Assembly (NCBI GenBank): GCA_020634315.1
Contig: JACKBV010000002.1
Location: 62,001 to 126,000, forward strand
Direction: 5' to 3'
Length of the DNA: 64,000 bases
From: Ardenticatenaceae bacterium
GTDB taxonomy: Bacteria; Chloroflexota; Anaerolineae; Promineifilales; Promineifilaceae
Part shown: positions 8,729 to 16,711 of the stretch, piece after piece
How the letters are laid out: each line of letters starts with the position of its first letter
Numbering within the stretch: position 1 is the stretch's first letter
Notes under the pieces: generated by a model
Told to the model about the DNA's origin: nothing
The model's database searches: none
The model's input: the letters and a program-made list of their open reading frames with translations, nothing else
Program-made: the position numbers and the translations under genes

Positions 8729-9154
8729 TTACTCAGAAACAGTGATCCCCATGCTTCGAGCTGTACCTGCAATGATTTTCACAGCGGCATCAATATCTCG
8801 CGCATTCAGATCCTTCATTTTCACTTCAGCTATCTCACGTACCTGTGCCAGAGTAACAGTTCCTACTTTGTCACGATTGGGAATTGAAGAACCACTTTTT
8901 ACACCAGCAGCCTTTTTCAGAAGATCAGCCGCAGGAGATGTCTTCAAAACAAAATTGAAACTACCATCTTGAAAAACAGTTACTTCCACTGGCACAACTT
9001 GCCCAACCATACCAGCAGTCTTTGCATTATACTCTTTGCAAAACTGCATCAAGTTAATGCCATGCGGACCAAGGGCTGTACCAACAGGGGGAGCGGGATT
9101 AGCCTTTCCACCTTGGATTTGAAGCTTCACTACTACTTTTACTTTCTTCGCCAT
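8729..9154 (-). CDS. rplK: 50S ribosomal protein L11
   Basis: 141 residues, ATG with GGGAGAA upstream. L11 sits at the GTPase-associated centre of the 50S subunit and is needed for RelA stimulation and thiostrepton action. Seen: KVKVVVKLQIQGGKANPAPP with the Pro-rich turn, GTALGPHGINLMQFCKEYN, the linker VPVEVTVFQDGSF, and the RNA-binding C-terminal domain with the family signature KMKDLNARDIDAAVKIIAGTARSMGI. Normal length and position between nusG and rplA. Confidence 0.98.
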   Translation of the reverse strand: MAKKVKVVVKLQIQGGKANPAPPVGTALGPHGINLMQFCKEYNAKTAGMVGQVVPVEVTVFQDGSFNFVLKTSPAADLLKKAAGVKSGSSIPNRDKVGTVTLAQVREIAEVKMKDLNARDIDAAVKIIAGTARSMGITVSE

Positions 9155-9266
9155 AACTTTCTCCCGGAGTCCAAACGCCTTTTTTTAGGCTCCTCCATCA
9201 AGATTTTACTGATACAGACATCATATATTTGCCTGCATCAAAAACAATCGCTCTTTTGTGCTTATA

Positions 9267-9917
9267 TCAGACTTTTTCTACGTGTAAGAAATCTAACTCA
9301 ACAGGGGTCTCACGACCAAAGAAAGAAACCATCACACGCACTTTAGCCCGGTCAATATCAATTTCTGACACTGTGCCAATAAAATCAGCAAATGGACCAG
9401 TGCCAATGCGTACCTTTTCACCAATCTGGAAGTCAAACTTAACCTTAGGAGCTTCGGCTTCCATTCGATTCAGGATTTTAGCCACTTCATCTTCACGTAA
9501 TGGAGTTGGCTCATTTCCCATTCCCACGAAACCAGTAACTCCAGGCGTATTTCGTACTACATACCATGAATCTTCGCTCATGATAAGTTGCACTAAAATG
9601 TAACCCGGAAATACACGCCGTTCCACGGTACGCCGTTTGCCGTCTTTTATTTCAATTTCTTCTTCTGTGGGAATGACGACATCAAAGATTTTGTCTTGCA
9701 TGCCCATTGTTTCGATACGTTGTTCGATGCTGTGACGCACCTTATTTTCATATCCAGCATAGCAATGGACGACATACCAGGCTCGGCTGTCCTGAACTAC
9801 GGTGCTATCATCACCAAAGTCGTCATCAAAATCGAAGAGCGACACCTTAGTGGTTTCTTTCTTTTCATCTGGAGGTGTAATCTCTTCTTTTTCTTCGTCG
9901 TTCATGCTTAAATTCAC
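9267..9917 (-). CDS. nusG: transcription termination/antitermination factor NusG
   Basis: 216 residues. NusG binds RNA polymerase and couples it to Rho or ribosomes. Seen: the NGN domain from AWYVVHCYAGYENKV through EEEIEIKDGKRR and RRVFPGYILVQ, GVTGFVG, and a KOW domain with GEKVRIGTGPFADFIGTV. An acidic N-terminal extension of about 45 residues (rich in Asp and Glu) precedes the NGN domain and is not part of the core family. The start is uncertain: GTG at 9917 or ATG at 9905, neither with a strong ribosome-binding site. It lies between secE and rplK as usual. Confidence 0.96.
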   Translation of the reverse strand: MNLSMNDEEKEEITPPDEKKETTKVSLFDFDDDFGDDSTVVQDSRAWYVVHCYAGYENKVRHSIEQRIETMGMQDKIFDVVIPTEEEIEIKDGKRRTVERRVFPGYILVQLIMSEDSWYVVRNTPGVTGFVGMGNEPTPLREDEVAKILNRMEAEAPKVKFDFQIGEKVRIGTGPFADFIGTVSEIDIDRAKVRVMVSFFGRETPVELDFLHVEKV

Positions 9918-9957
9918 TCACAATACTGCCTTATAGGCAAATTTCTCTATCAACACA

Positions 9958-10230
9958 CTAGATCAATACTTGATTCAACAAAAATTGAAGCGCGTTAGAG
10001 AAAATCGTATCAAAAACCCATAAAAAGACAGAAAAGGCAATGGAAACCCCAAGTACAATTGCTGTTAAACGCCAAGATTCTTCACGAGTTGGCCAAGTTA
10101 CTTTCCGCAATTCTCCTCGTGTCTCACGAAAATAACGCGAAATAGGGTTTGGCTGACCCGCAACCTTCTTCTTCGCTGCTGAACGTTTAGTTGCTTCAAC
10201 ATTCTTTGACTTTTCTTCGTCTTCTGCCAC
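9958..10230 (-). CDS. secE: preprotein translocase subunit SecE
   Basis: 90 residues from a GTG start with AAGGATG upstream. SecE clamps SecY in the SecYEG channel. Seen: a Lys-rich cytosolic N-terminus, the conserved amphipathic stretch ISRYFRETRGELRKVTWPTREESWR, and one membrane helix (LTAIVLGVSIAFSVFLWVFDTIF), the short single-helix form of the family. Followed 40 bp later by nusG, the classical arrangement. Confidence 0.97.
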   Translation of the reverse strand: MAEDEEKSKNVEATKRSAAKKKVAGQPNPISRYFRETRGELRKVTWPTREESWRLTAIVLGVSIAFSVFLWVFDTIFSNALQFLLNQVLI

Positions 10231-10278
10231 AATACCACATCCTTAAAGACGTCAATTGACGTATATTGCCTAACCTTA

Positions 10279-10313
10279 GAGGAACCTGTCACACTAAGTG
10301 TAACAGGTTCCTC
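10279..10313. other. 11-bp stem-loop between secE and tRNA-Trp
   Basis: GAGGAACCTGT and its exact complement flank a 13-nt loop that itself contains a CAC/GTG pair. On the transcribed reverse strand no T-run follows, so it is more likely an RNA processing or stability element separating tRNA-Trp from the secE mRNA than a full terminator. Confidence 0.6.
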
Positions 10314-10317
10314 CAAA

Positions 10318-10390
10318 CAGGGGGTGCAGGAATCGAACCCGCAACCTACGGTTTTGGAGACCGTCGCTCTGCCAATTGAGCTAACCCCCT
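10318..10390 (-). tRNA. trnW: tRNA-Trp (anticodon CCA)
   Basis: 73 nt, cloverleaf read by eye: acceptor AGGGGGT pairs with ACCCCCT, D-arm GCTC...GAGC, anticodon loop CTCCAAA in a 5-bp stem, T-arm with GGTTCGATTCC, discriminator G. The 3' CCA is not encoded. It sits between rpmG and secE, the usual bacterial place for this tRNA. Confidence 0.97.
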
Positions 10391-10401
10391 ACACAAAAAC
10401 G

Positions 10402-10566
10402 TTACCGCGTTTCTCGGTGTAATCGAGACTGCCGACAACGTGGACAAAACTTGTTAAGCTCGAGTCGACTTGGATCGTTACGCCGATTCTTCTCGGTTGT
10501 ATAATTGCGCTCTTTACACTCGGTGCAAGCAAGCGTAATGACTGTACGAACCGCTTTCTTTGCCAT
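10402..10566 (-). CDS. rpmG: 50S ribosomal protein L33
   Basis: 54 residues, found by direct translation because it is very short. It reads MAKKAVRTVITLACTEC and continues with KERNYTTEKNRRN, DPSRLELNKFCPRC and RQSRLHRETR. The four cysteines in two CxxC pairs (TLACTEC and FCPRC) mark the zinc-binding form of L33. A start at ATG 10566 gives the normal family length. It lies between tuf and tRNA-Trp, as in many bacteria. A longer overlapping frame at this place has no family resemblance and was discarded. Confidence 0.95.
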   Translation of the reverse strand: MAKKAVRTVITLACTECKERNYTTEKNRRNDPSRLELNKFCPRCRQSRLHRETR

Positions 10567-10612
10567 GATAAACCTTTATTAGGGGTGCTTTTCAAGCACC
10601 CCTATCTACCTC

Positions 10613-11815
10613 TTATTTCAAGATTTTGGTGATAACACCAGCACCAACAGTCAAACCACCTTCACGAATCGCGAAGCGCTGCCCTTCTTCCAATGCCACT
10701 GGCGTGATCAGTTTCACAACCAGGTTCACATTGTCACCAGGCATGACCATCTCCACACCCTCTGGCAAGGTAATCTCGCCGGTCACATCCATCGTCCGGA
10801 TGTAGAACTGCGGCCGATACCCTGGGAAGAATGCCTTGTGCCGCCCGCCTTCGTCCTTGCGCAGTACGTATACTTCGCCTTCGAAATCGGTGTGTGGCGT
10901 GATGCTCTTCGGCTTCGCCAAGACCTGCCCGCGCTCTATCTCGTCGCGAGCCACACCGCGCAGCAACAAACCAGCGTTGTCCCCGGCTTCTACCTTGTCC
11001 AGGGTCTTGCGGAACATTTCCATTGAGGTCACGACGACTTTGCGGATCTCTTCTTTCAACCCGACAATCTCAACTTCGCTCATCGGGGTCAAGACGCCAC
11101 GATCCACACGACCGGTCACCACGGTTCCACGTCCCTTGATGCTGAAGACGTCTTCAATGGACATCAGGAAGGGCTTGTCGATGTCGCGTACGGGTTGTGG
11201 AATGTACTCATCCACCACGCGCATCAGCTCCCAAATCGGCGCATACTCTGGCGCGTCTGGGTCTTTGTTCTCGCTTTCCAATGCCTGCAAGGCACTTCCA
11301 CGCACGATGGGGGTCTCGTCCCCAGGAAATTCGTAGCTGTCCAACAGCTCACGCAGTTCAAGCTCTACCAGCTCTAGCAGCTCTTCATCATCCATCATGT
11401 CGCATTTGTTCAGGAAGATGACCATTGCCGGTACTTCTACCTGACGCGCCAACAGAACGTGTTCCCGTGTCTGTGGCATCGGCCCATCTGGAGCCGCTAC
11501 GACCAGAATGGCACCGTCCATCTGCGCCGCGCCGGTGATCATGTTCTTGATGTAGTCCCGGTGTCCGGGGCAATCCACGTGGGCGTAGTGCCGACTCTCT
11601 GTCTGGTACTCCACGTGTGAGATGGCGATGGTGATACCGCGTTCTTTCTCTTCCGGTGCATTGTCGATCTGATCGAAGGCGGAAAAGTTCGCCAATCCTT
11701 TCAGGGACAATGTCTTGGTGATTGCTGCGGTTAATGTTGTCTTCCCATGGTCGATGTGACCGATGGTCCCTATGTTCACATGTGGCTTCTCGCGTACAAA
11801 TGCTTGTTTGGCCAT
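10613..11815 (-). CDS. tuf: translation elongation factor Tu
   Basis: 400 residues. EF-Tu carries aminoacyl-tRNA to the ribosome as a GTP complex. Seen: P-loop GHIDHGKTT (19-27), switch I ending RGITIAISHVEY, G3 DCPGHRDYIKNM, G4 NKCD, G5 GSALQ, then beta-barrel domains 2 (SIKGRGTVVTGRVDRG) and 3 (TPHTDFEGEVYVL, FFPGYRPQFYIRTMDVTG, GLTVGAGVITKIL). In the G3 loop the usual Ala after PGH is Arg (PGHRDY), a residue more usual in EF-1A. It follows three tRNA genes in the same transcript. Confidence 0.98.
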   Translation of the reverse strand: MAKQAFVREKPHVNIGTIGHIDHGKTTLTAAITKTLSLKGLANFSAFDQIDNAPEEKERGITIAISHVEYQTESRHYAHVDCPGHRDYIKNMITGAAQMDGAILVVAAPDGPMPQTREHVLLARQVEVPAMVIFLNKCDMMDDEELLELVELELRELLDSYEFPGDETPIVRGSALQALESENKDPDAPEYAPIWELMRVVDEYIPQPVRDIDKPFLMSIEDVFSIKGRGTVVTGRVDRGVLTPMSEVEIVGLKEEIRKVVVTSMEMFRKTLDKVEAGDNAGLLLRGVARDEIERGQVLAKPKSITPHTDFEGEVYVLRKDEGGRHKAFFPGYRPQFYIRTMDVTGEITLPEGVEMVMPGDNVNLVVKLITPVALEEGQRFAIREGGLTVGAGVITKILK

Positions 11816-11954
11816 TGCTTAATAACCTCTACCATTTATTTTGCGCATCAATAAAGTTCCGGAGTTGGCAACTTGAGTGATGCTTACCGAATCTATCGCC
11901 TTCCATAAGAATACCCCGCCACCCACCAGTATTTGTTGGGCAAACGGGGCAGAA

Positions 11955-12027
11955 AGCCCACAATGGGATTTGAACCCATGACCTCATTCTTACCAAGAAT
12001 GCGCTCTGCCGACTGAGCTATGTGGGC
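11955..12027 (-). tRNA. trnT: tRNA-Thr (anticodon GGU)
   Basis: 73 nt. Acceptor GCCCACA/TGTGGGC, D-arm AGCTC...GAGC, anticodon loop TTGGTAA in stem CATTC/GAATG, T-arm GGGTTCAAATCCC, discriminator T. CCA not encoded. Third tRNA of the tuf operon. Confidence 0.96.
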
Positions 12028-12072
12028 AATCCCTGGTAACTATATTCTCAAACTTTTAATTTATTGGAAGAG

Positions 12073-12155
12073 TGGGCCAGGTAGGACTCGAACCTACGAA
12101 GGCTACCGCCAGCGGATTTACAGTCCGCCCCCTTTGCCGCTCGGGACACTGACCC
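12073..12155 (-). tRNA. trnY: tRNA-Tyr (anticodon GUA)
   Basis: 83 nt with a long variable arm, as expected for a class II tRNA-Tyr. Acceptor GGGTCAG/CTGGCCC (one G-U pair), anticodon loop CTGTAAA, T-arm GTAGGTTCGAGTCCTAC, discriminator A. CCA not encoded. Confidence 0.95.
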
Positions 12156-12182
12156 CTGTTATGACCAGTTTCACTGGTTTCA

Positions 12183-12255
12183 AGCCGACGATGGGACTTG
12201 AACCCATAACCTATGCTTTACAAGAGCATTGCTCTGCCAATTGAGCTACGTCGGC
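12183..12255 (-). tRNA. trnT: tRNA-Thr (anticodon UGU)
   Basis: 73 nt. Acceptor GCCGACG/CGTCGGC, D-arm AGCTC...GAGC, anticodon loop CTTGTAA in stem ATGCT/AGCAT, T-arm GGGTTCAAGTCCC, discriminator T. First gene of the tRNA-tuf transcript. Confidence 0.96.
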
Positions 12256-12323
12256 ATCTATTCGACTATTTTCTGTCGCAACAAGCATGCCAACTTAACT
12301 GCTCCAGATTAAGAGCACGCTAT

Positions 12324-12352
12324 AGTATATAAACTTGTGACTTTTTCGTCAA
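12324..12352 (-). promoter_or_regulatory. sigma-70 promoter of the tRNA-tuf-rpl operon
   Basis: On the reverse strand TTGACG (-35) is separated by exactly 17 bp from TATACT (-10), about 60-70 bp upstream of the first tRNA. It is one of the best promoter matches in the window and fits a highly expressed operon. Confidence 0.85.
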
Positions 12353-12515
12353 ATGGATTATTTGATTTGTTTTGTTAACTTCCAGGCAAACCATTTTGTG
12401 GTTGAGAGGATTGTACTGAACTGTCTTCTAACAAGCAAGTGTTATAATAACATTGGAAGAAAGATTTTTTGTTGTTTTTGTCTCAGCAATATATGCGTGA
12501 CACGAAAGGTATTTG

Positions 12516-13367
12516 GTGATTAGGGTTATGGATATTTCGGTTAGCCGCTTAAATAACCGTCTCGCGTTACAACTTCCGGCAGAATTACCGCTAGGGTTGG
12601 TGTTTGTGGTGGGTTATGCTCATGATATTCACGCCGTGGAAAATGAACAGAATGGAGGAGCGGATTCGGACGCATGGCTTGTGCTTGAAGAGGATGGGTA
12701 TCATTTGCGGTGTGTGCTAAGTACACGCGCTGCCACAGAAACACGGATAAGCGAAGGAGATAGAATCCGCGCGGGTGGGCATTTGATATTTGATGCGCAA
12801 CAAGCCAACTATTATTTATTAGCGCGTGATGTGGAAATCGTGGAGTCTGAACCTGCCTTGCAGGTATCGCAAGCTCAACAAGTGGGCCGAACAGCCCTGA
12901 CTCCCATTCTTGCAGATATTAAGAAACGGGCGGAAACAGCGCGTATTGCACAGGCTGAGCTGCCGGTATGGGTGCAACGGATGGCCCCGCCGGAAGTACA
13001 GGCGGAATTGGAAGCTGGCTATGAGGAAGCAACGGCCGTTTCCACTGCTTCATCAGAAACCCAACATGAAGAGTTAAATGATGATCTTGTTACTTTCCTC
13101 TCGGACGCAATCGAAGATTTAGAAGATGTCGAATTGACGACAGAAATATTGGAAGAAATGGCGCCTGATATGATGGGAGATACGGCCGTTTCTCCCCCCA
13201 CCCCTGAGGAAACCCTACCCTATGAAGTTCCGCCACCCGTTGTCACAGGTTACAGCCCCGATCCACCGACACAAGAAACTGACTGGATGGTATTATTGCT
13301 CATTATCAGTTTCATCATCATGGCCATCGCCGTTACCATTGCGATTGTGATATTACTCTTTCGATAA
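12516..13367 (+). CDS. conserved membrane-anchored protein of unknown function
   Basis: 283 residues from GTG 12516, chosen for GAAAGG 6 bp upstream; ATG 12528 is an alternative. The N-terminal half (about 1-110) is a beta-rich domain rich in hydrophobic strands (LALQLPAELPLGLVFVVGY, GYHLRCVLSTRA, ANYYLLARDVEIVE). A Pro/Glu-rich acidic linker follows (about 115-245), and a single C-terminal membrane helix (LLLIISFIIMAIAVTIAIVILLF) leaves the bulk in the cytosol. I do not recognise a family. The end lies 25 bp before the ATP-grasp gene, so the two are probably co-transcribed. Two palindrome footprints encode TAV. Confidence 0.7.
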   Translation: MIRVMDISVSRLNNRLALQLPAELPLGLVFVVGYAHDIHAVENEQNGGADSDAWLVLEEDGYHLRCVLSTRAATETRISEGDRIRAGGHLIFDAQQANYYLLARDVEIVESEPALQVSQAQQVGRTALTPILADIKKRAETARIAQAELPVWVQRMAPPEVQAELEAGYEEATAVSTASSETQHEELNDDLVTFLSDAIEDLEDVELTTEILEEMAPDMMGDTAVSPPTPEETLPYEVPPPVVTGYSPDPPTQETDWMVLLLIISFIIMAIAVTIAIVILLFR

Positions 13368-13392
13368 AGGATAAGCAGGAGGATTTTGAAGA

Positions 13393-14601
13393 ATGGCAGA
13401 TACCCATCCAGTGACCATTTTGTGCCTGGCCAGCTATTTCAAAGGGACAACTTTTTTAACAGCCGGCAAAGCGGCTGGCGCACGCATTCTATTATTGACT
13501 CGAGAAAAGTTAAAAGAAGAACCCTGGCCATGGGAAAGCATTGATGAAGTCTATTACATGCCGGATTTACGCAAACGGCCAGATGTCCTGTATGCTGTCA
13601 GTTATTTGATGCGTGGAGAAGCCATCGACAGGATTGTGCCGCTGGATGATTATGATGTGGAAACGGCCGCTTACCTGCGCGAACATTTACGATTGGGCGG
13701 ACTGAACGAATCGACCAGCCGTTTCTTTCGAGACAAGTTAGCGATGCGTGTTCAGGCACAAGCCAAAGGATTGGCGGTACCAGCCTTCACGTCTGTTTTT
13801 AATTATGATCGGCTGCGTGACTTTATGGCAGAAGTGCGGCCACCCTGGTTGCTCAAACCGCGCTCCGAAGCAGGGGCAATGGGCATCAAAAAGGTACATT
13901 CCAGCGAAGAGGTGTGGCGCTGGCTCGATCAACTGGGAGATGAGCAATCTTTCTTTTTGCTAGAACAGTTTATCGCTGGAGAAGTGTATCATGTTGATTC
14001 CATTGTCGCGGAAGGAAAAGTTGTTTTTGCCGTTCCCCATCAATACAAGCGACCCCCGATGAGTGTTGCTCATGAAGGTGGCGTCTTCATCACGCGACGC
14101 CTGCCCGACAGCAGCGAGGATGCCCAAACGTTGCTGGCCTTAAATGAAAAGCTGCTGCAAGCGTTTGGCATGGTAAATGGTGTGTCTCATACTGAATTTC
14201 TGAAAGGGGTGGAAGACGGCCGTTTCTATTTCGTGGAAACGGCCGCTCGCGTGGGTGGCGCAAACATTGAGCAGTTGGTAGAAGCGTCGGCGGGCGTCAA
14301 TTTGTGGGGCGAATGGGCCAAAATGGAAGTGGCGCAGGTACGCGGTGAACCGTATGTCATTCCTGTGGACAAAGGTGCCTATGCCGGGGTCTTAATTTGC
14401 CTGGCACGGCAAGAATGGCCTGACCTTTCCGGCTATCAAGACCCGGAAATTGTGTATCGCGTGCATAAAAAGCAGCATGCCGGGTTGATCGTTGCCGCAG
14501 CGGATGCGCAGCGCATCGAAGCCTTGATTGAGAGCTACGGGCAGCGATTTACCCATGACTTTTTGGCGGTAGCACCCCCGCTGGACAAAGCACCAACCTG
14601 A
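13393..14601 (+). CDS. ATP-grasp domain carboxylate ligase
   Basis: 402 residues, SD AGGAGG 8 bp before ATG. An N-terminal pre-ATP-grasp fold (VTILCLASYFKGTTFL, then IVPLDDYDVETAAYLRE) is followed by the ATP-grasp domain: PPWLLKPRSEAGAMGIKKV (nucleotide-binding Lys and Gly loop), FFLLEQFIAGEVYHVDSIV (adenine-side EXF and His-Val-Asp strand), HTEFL and the metal site FVETAARVGGANIEQLVE. Such enzymes join a carboxylic acid to an amine through an acyl-phosphate. The layout resembles CarB/PurK/L-amino-acid ligase relatives; the substrate cannot be read from sequence. A strong terminator follows. Confidence 0.83.
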   Translation: MADTHPVTILCLASYFKGTTFLTAGKAAGARILLLTREKLKEEPWPWESIDEVYYMPDLRKRPDVLYAVSYLMRGEAIDRIVPLDDYDVETAAYLREHLRLGGLNESTSRFFRDKLAMRVQAQAKGLAVPAFTSVFNYDRLRDFMAEVRPPWLLKPRSEAGAMGIKKVHSSEEVWRWLDQLGDEQSFFLLEQFIAGEVYHVDSIVAEGKVVFAVPHQYKRPPMSVAHEGGVFITRRLPDSSEDAQTLLALNEKLLQAFGMVNGVSHTEFLKGVEDGRFYFVETAARVGGANIEQLVEASAGVNLWGEWAKMEVAQVRGEPYVIPVDKGAYAGVLICLARQEWPDLSGYQDPEIVYRVHKKQHAGLIVAAADAQRIEALIESYGQRFTHDFLAVAPPLDKAPT

Positions 14602-14611
14602 TACCCTGCAA

Positions 14612-14650
14612 AGAGGGCTGTGCCAATTCTGACACAGCCCTCTTTTTATT
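14612..14650 (+). terminator. terminator after the ATP-grasp gene
   Basis: Stem AGAGGGCTGTG with its exact complement, then TTTTT and ATTT. It lies 10 bp after the ATP-grasp stop and separates it from the convergent Tat-signal gene. Confidence 0.88.
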
Positions 14651-15708
14651 TATGACAAGCTATGTTGTTCTCGATATTGCGCAATCAAGGTGCGCAAGAC
14701 TTGGCGATTGGCAACGGCCGTTGCCACCGGTTCTGCCAGGCTTACTTCATACGCCGCCCGCGCCTGAGACGCCTTTGACACCACAGCTTCCGCCCGATCC
14801 AGCACTTCCTGTCGCAGCGGCTGGATCAATCCCGTTTGTAAAGGAATCTCTTCGTTAGCAGGAGCCGCCAGCCAGGCATCTAACGGCTGTGCAATCTGCG
14901 AATCCAGCCCGCCGATAGTGGCCGGTGTCTCTCCCAACAAGTTAGCCAAGGCTTGCATCATTTCGGCGGTGCGCTCGCCCAGGCCAAAAGGCAGCCATTG
15001 CAAAATATCCTGAAACCATTGGTTGAGCATTTCGAGAAAGGGGCCAACCACAGTTACGGCCGTTTCCAGCAAATTCTGCACACGATCATAAGCCGCACGC
15101 AGCCTGCCAAGATGGTCACTGACCCATAAACGGCCGTTTTGCAGCAAAGGAATGTGTGCCTCCATTTCCAGCAAAGCCTGTCGCCCGGCGGCAATTCCCT
15201 CGTTTAGCAGCGGCGTTTCGGTGAGCAAATTATCGAATGCGGTGGTAACGGCCGTTACCCCTTCATCCCAAATGGTCGCCACATCCACCTCATCTAACTG
15301 CTCATACAAAGCCAGCAGTCCGGCCAGGACGCCAATTTGCGCATGCGCCGCCTCCAATTCCAGCAATACAGGTTCGGCGGCCGAATCCGCAGCAGTGGAT
15401 TGTGTTGTCAGGCTGCGTTCGGCGGCATCCAGCGCAGTGCGCAGGCGTTCGTTTTCGGCAGCAGTGGTCGCCAATTGTGCCAACAATTGAGCGACTTCCT
15501 CGTTTGTTGCGGTGGCAAATGGGGTTGCCAGCGGTGTGTTTGGGGTAGAAACCAACGTAATGGCAGCCGGCTCCGCGCTTTTATGCGCCAGAATGGCGGC
15601 ACCCGTGCCCGTTGCCGTGGCGGCAACGGCCGTTAAGCCTGCTGCTTGCAAAAACTGGCGGCGATTTAAAGCTGCCCGCTTTTCCTTCACTATTCGGTTG
15701 TGCGTCAT
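14650..15708 (-). CDS. Tat-exported helical protein of unknown function
   Basis: 352 residues. The N-terminus has a twin-arginine signal (NRRQFLQAAG followed by LTAVAATATGTGAAIL), so the folded protein is probably exported or membrane-anchored by Tat. The mature part is nearly all helix: a coiled-coil region around 65-125 (TTAAENERLRTALDAAERSL) and amphipathic helices rich in Ala, Leu and Glu, with no Cys and no recognisable cofactor motif. Tat export of a cofactor-free helical protein is unusual; it may travel with a partner. Several ACGGCCGT palindromes lie in it. No family recognised. Confidence 0.7.
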   Translation of the reverse strand: MTHNRIVKEKRAALNRRQFLQAAGLTAVAATATGTGAAILAHKSAEPAAITLVSTPNTPLATPFATATNEEVAQLLAQLATTAAENERLRTALDAAERSLTTQSTAADSAAEPVLLELEAAHAQIGVLAGLLALYEQLDEVDVATIWDEGVTAVTTAFDNLLTETPLLNEGIAAGRQALLEMEAHIPLLQNGRLWVSDHLGRLRAAYDRVQNLLETAVTVVGPFLEMLNQWFQDILQWLPFGLGERTAEMMQALANLLGETPATIGGLDSQIAQPLDAWLAAPANEEIPLQTGLIQPLRQEVLDRAEAVVSKASQARAAYEVSLAEPVATAVANRQVLRTLIAQYREQHSLS

Positions 15709-15770
15709 AAGATTCTCCCGGTTTTACAATACCAATACGAAATGTGTATAAACCGGCAGCAAACGACCGA

Positions 15771-16709
15771 TCACTGTTCTGTAGGAGGTGTATAACCCAG
15801 GCGACGCAATGCTTTTTCATTCCTACGCCATTTAGGTTCCACTTTCACCCACAATTCCAGGAAAACCTTTCCCCCAATCAACGCTTCAATCTCTTTCCGT
15901 GCAGCAGCGCCCAACTCTCGTAACTGCGCTCCCCCCGTACCAATGATGATTTGTTTGTGATTATCCCGTTCAGTGAAGATGGTGGCATTGACGTAAGTAA
16001 TATCATTGTCCCGCTCTTTAAATTCGTTAATCTTCACCGCGACCCCATACGGGATTTCGTCTCGTAATTGTAACATGATTTGCTCGCGAATGAGTTCTCC
16101 GGCGATGTCGCGAACAAACAAATCGGTGATTTGATCCGCCGGATAGTAGCGTGGCCCTTCTGGCAAAGCATCGATCAACATTTGCAGCAAGGCGTCACGG
16201 CCGTTTCCTTTCTCCGCCGAAAACAAAATCCAGAGCGCATCGGGCAGCAAAGCGCGATACGCTTCCGTGCGCGGCACAACATCTTTTGCCGCCAGTAAAT
16301 CACTCTTGTTCATTGCCAAAATAATGGTGGCTTCTGTCTCCACCGCCCGCAGCTGCTCGGCGATAATCTGGTCGCTGCTGCCCACTGGCTCATTGCCGTC
16401 AACCAGCCACAAGATTACATCTGCATCTTGCAAGGTCTCAACGGCCGTTGCCACCATATATTCATCCAGCTTATGGCGCGGCTTCATTAACCCTGGCGTA
16501 TCCATAAACACCATTTGGTAATGCGGCTCGGTAATGATGCCCAATTGGCGCACGCGCGTTGTTTGCGGACGCGGCGTCACAATGGCGATTTTTTGCTGCA
16601 TAAACGCATTGAGCAGCGTACTCTTACCGACATTTGGCCGACCGACCAGGGCAACAATGCCCGATTTGTGCCCTTCTGGCACATCATATCCTGTTATTTC
16701 TTCACTCAT
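15771..16709 (-). CDS. era: GTPase Era
   Basis: 312 residues. Era is an essential GTPase that binds the 3' end of 16S rRNA and assists 30S assembly. Seen: G1 GRPNVGKS, the switch region TRVRQLGI, G3 DTPGLMKP, G4 NKSD, G5 FSAEKGNG, and a C-terminal KH domain around VKVEPKWRRNEKAL with the family segment KQIIIGTGGAQLRELG. Length is normal. It ends 2 bp from the next gene on the same strand (Lgt-like, upstream), suggesting one transcript. Confidence 0.95.
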   Translation of the reverse strand: MSEEITGYDVPEGHKSGIVALVGRPNVGKSTLLNAFMQQKIAIVTPRPQTTRVRQLGIITEPHYQMVFMDTPGLMKPRHKLDEYMVATAVETLQDADVILWLVDGNEPVGSSDQIIAEQLRAVETEATIILAMNKSDLLAAKDVVPRTEAYRALLPDALWILFSAEKGNGRDALLQMLIDALPEGPRYYPADQITDLFVRDIAGELIREQIMLQLRDEIPYGVAVKINEFKERDNDITYVNATIFTERDNHKQIIIGTGGAQLRELGAAARKEIEALIGGKVFLELWVKVEPKWRRNEKALRRLGYTPPTEQ

Positions 16710-16711
16710 CT

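Noticed and set aside
10389..10595. A 68-codon reverse frame covering rpmG in another frame
   Set aside because: The overlapping 54-residue L33 with two CxxC pairs is the real gene.
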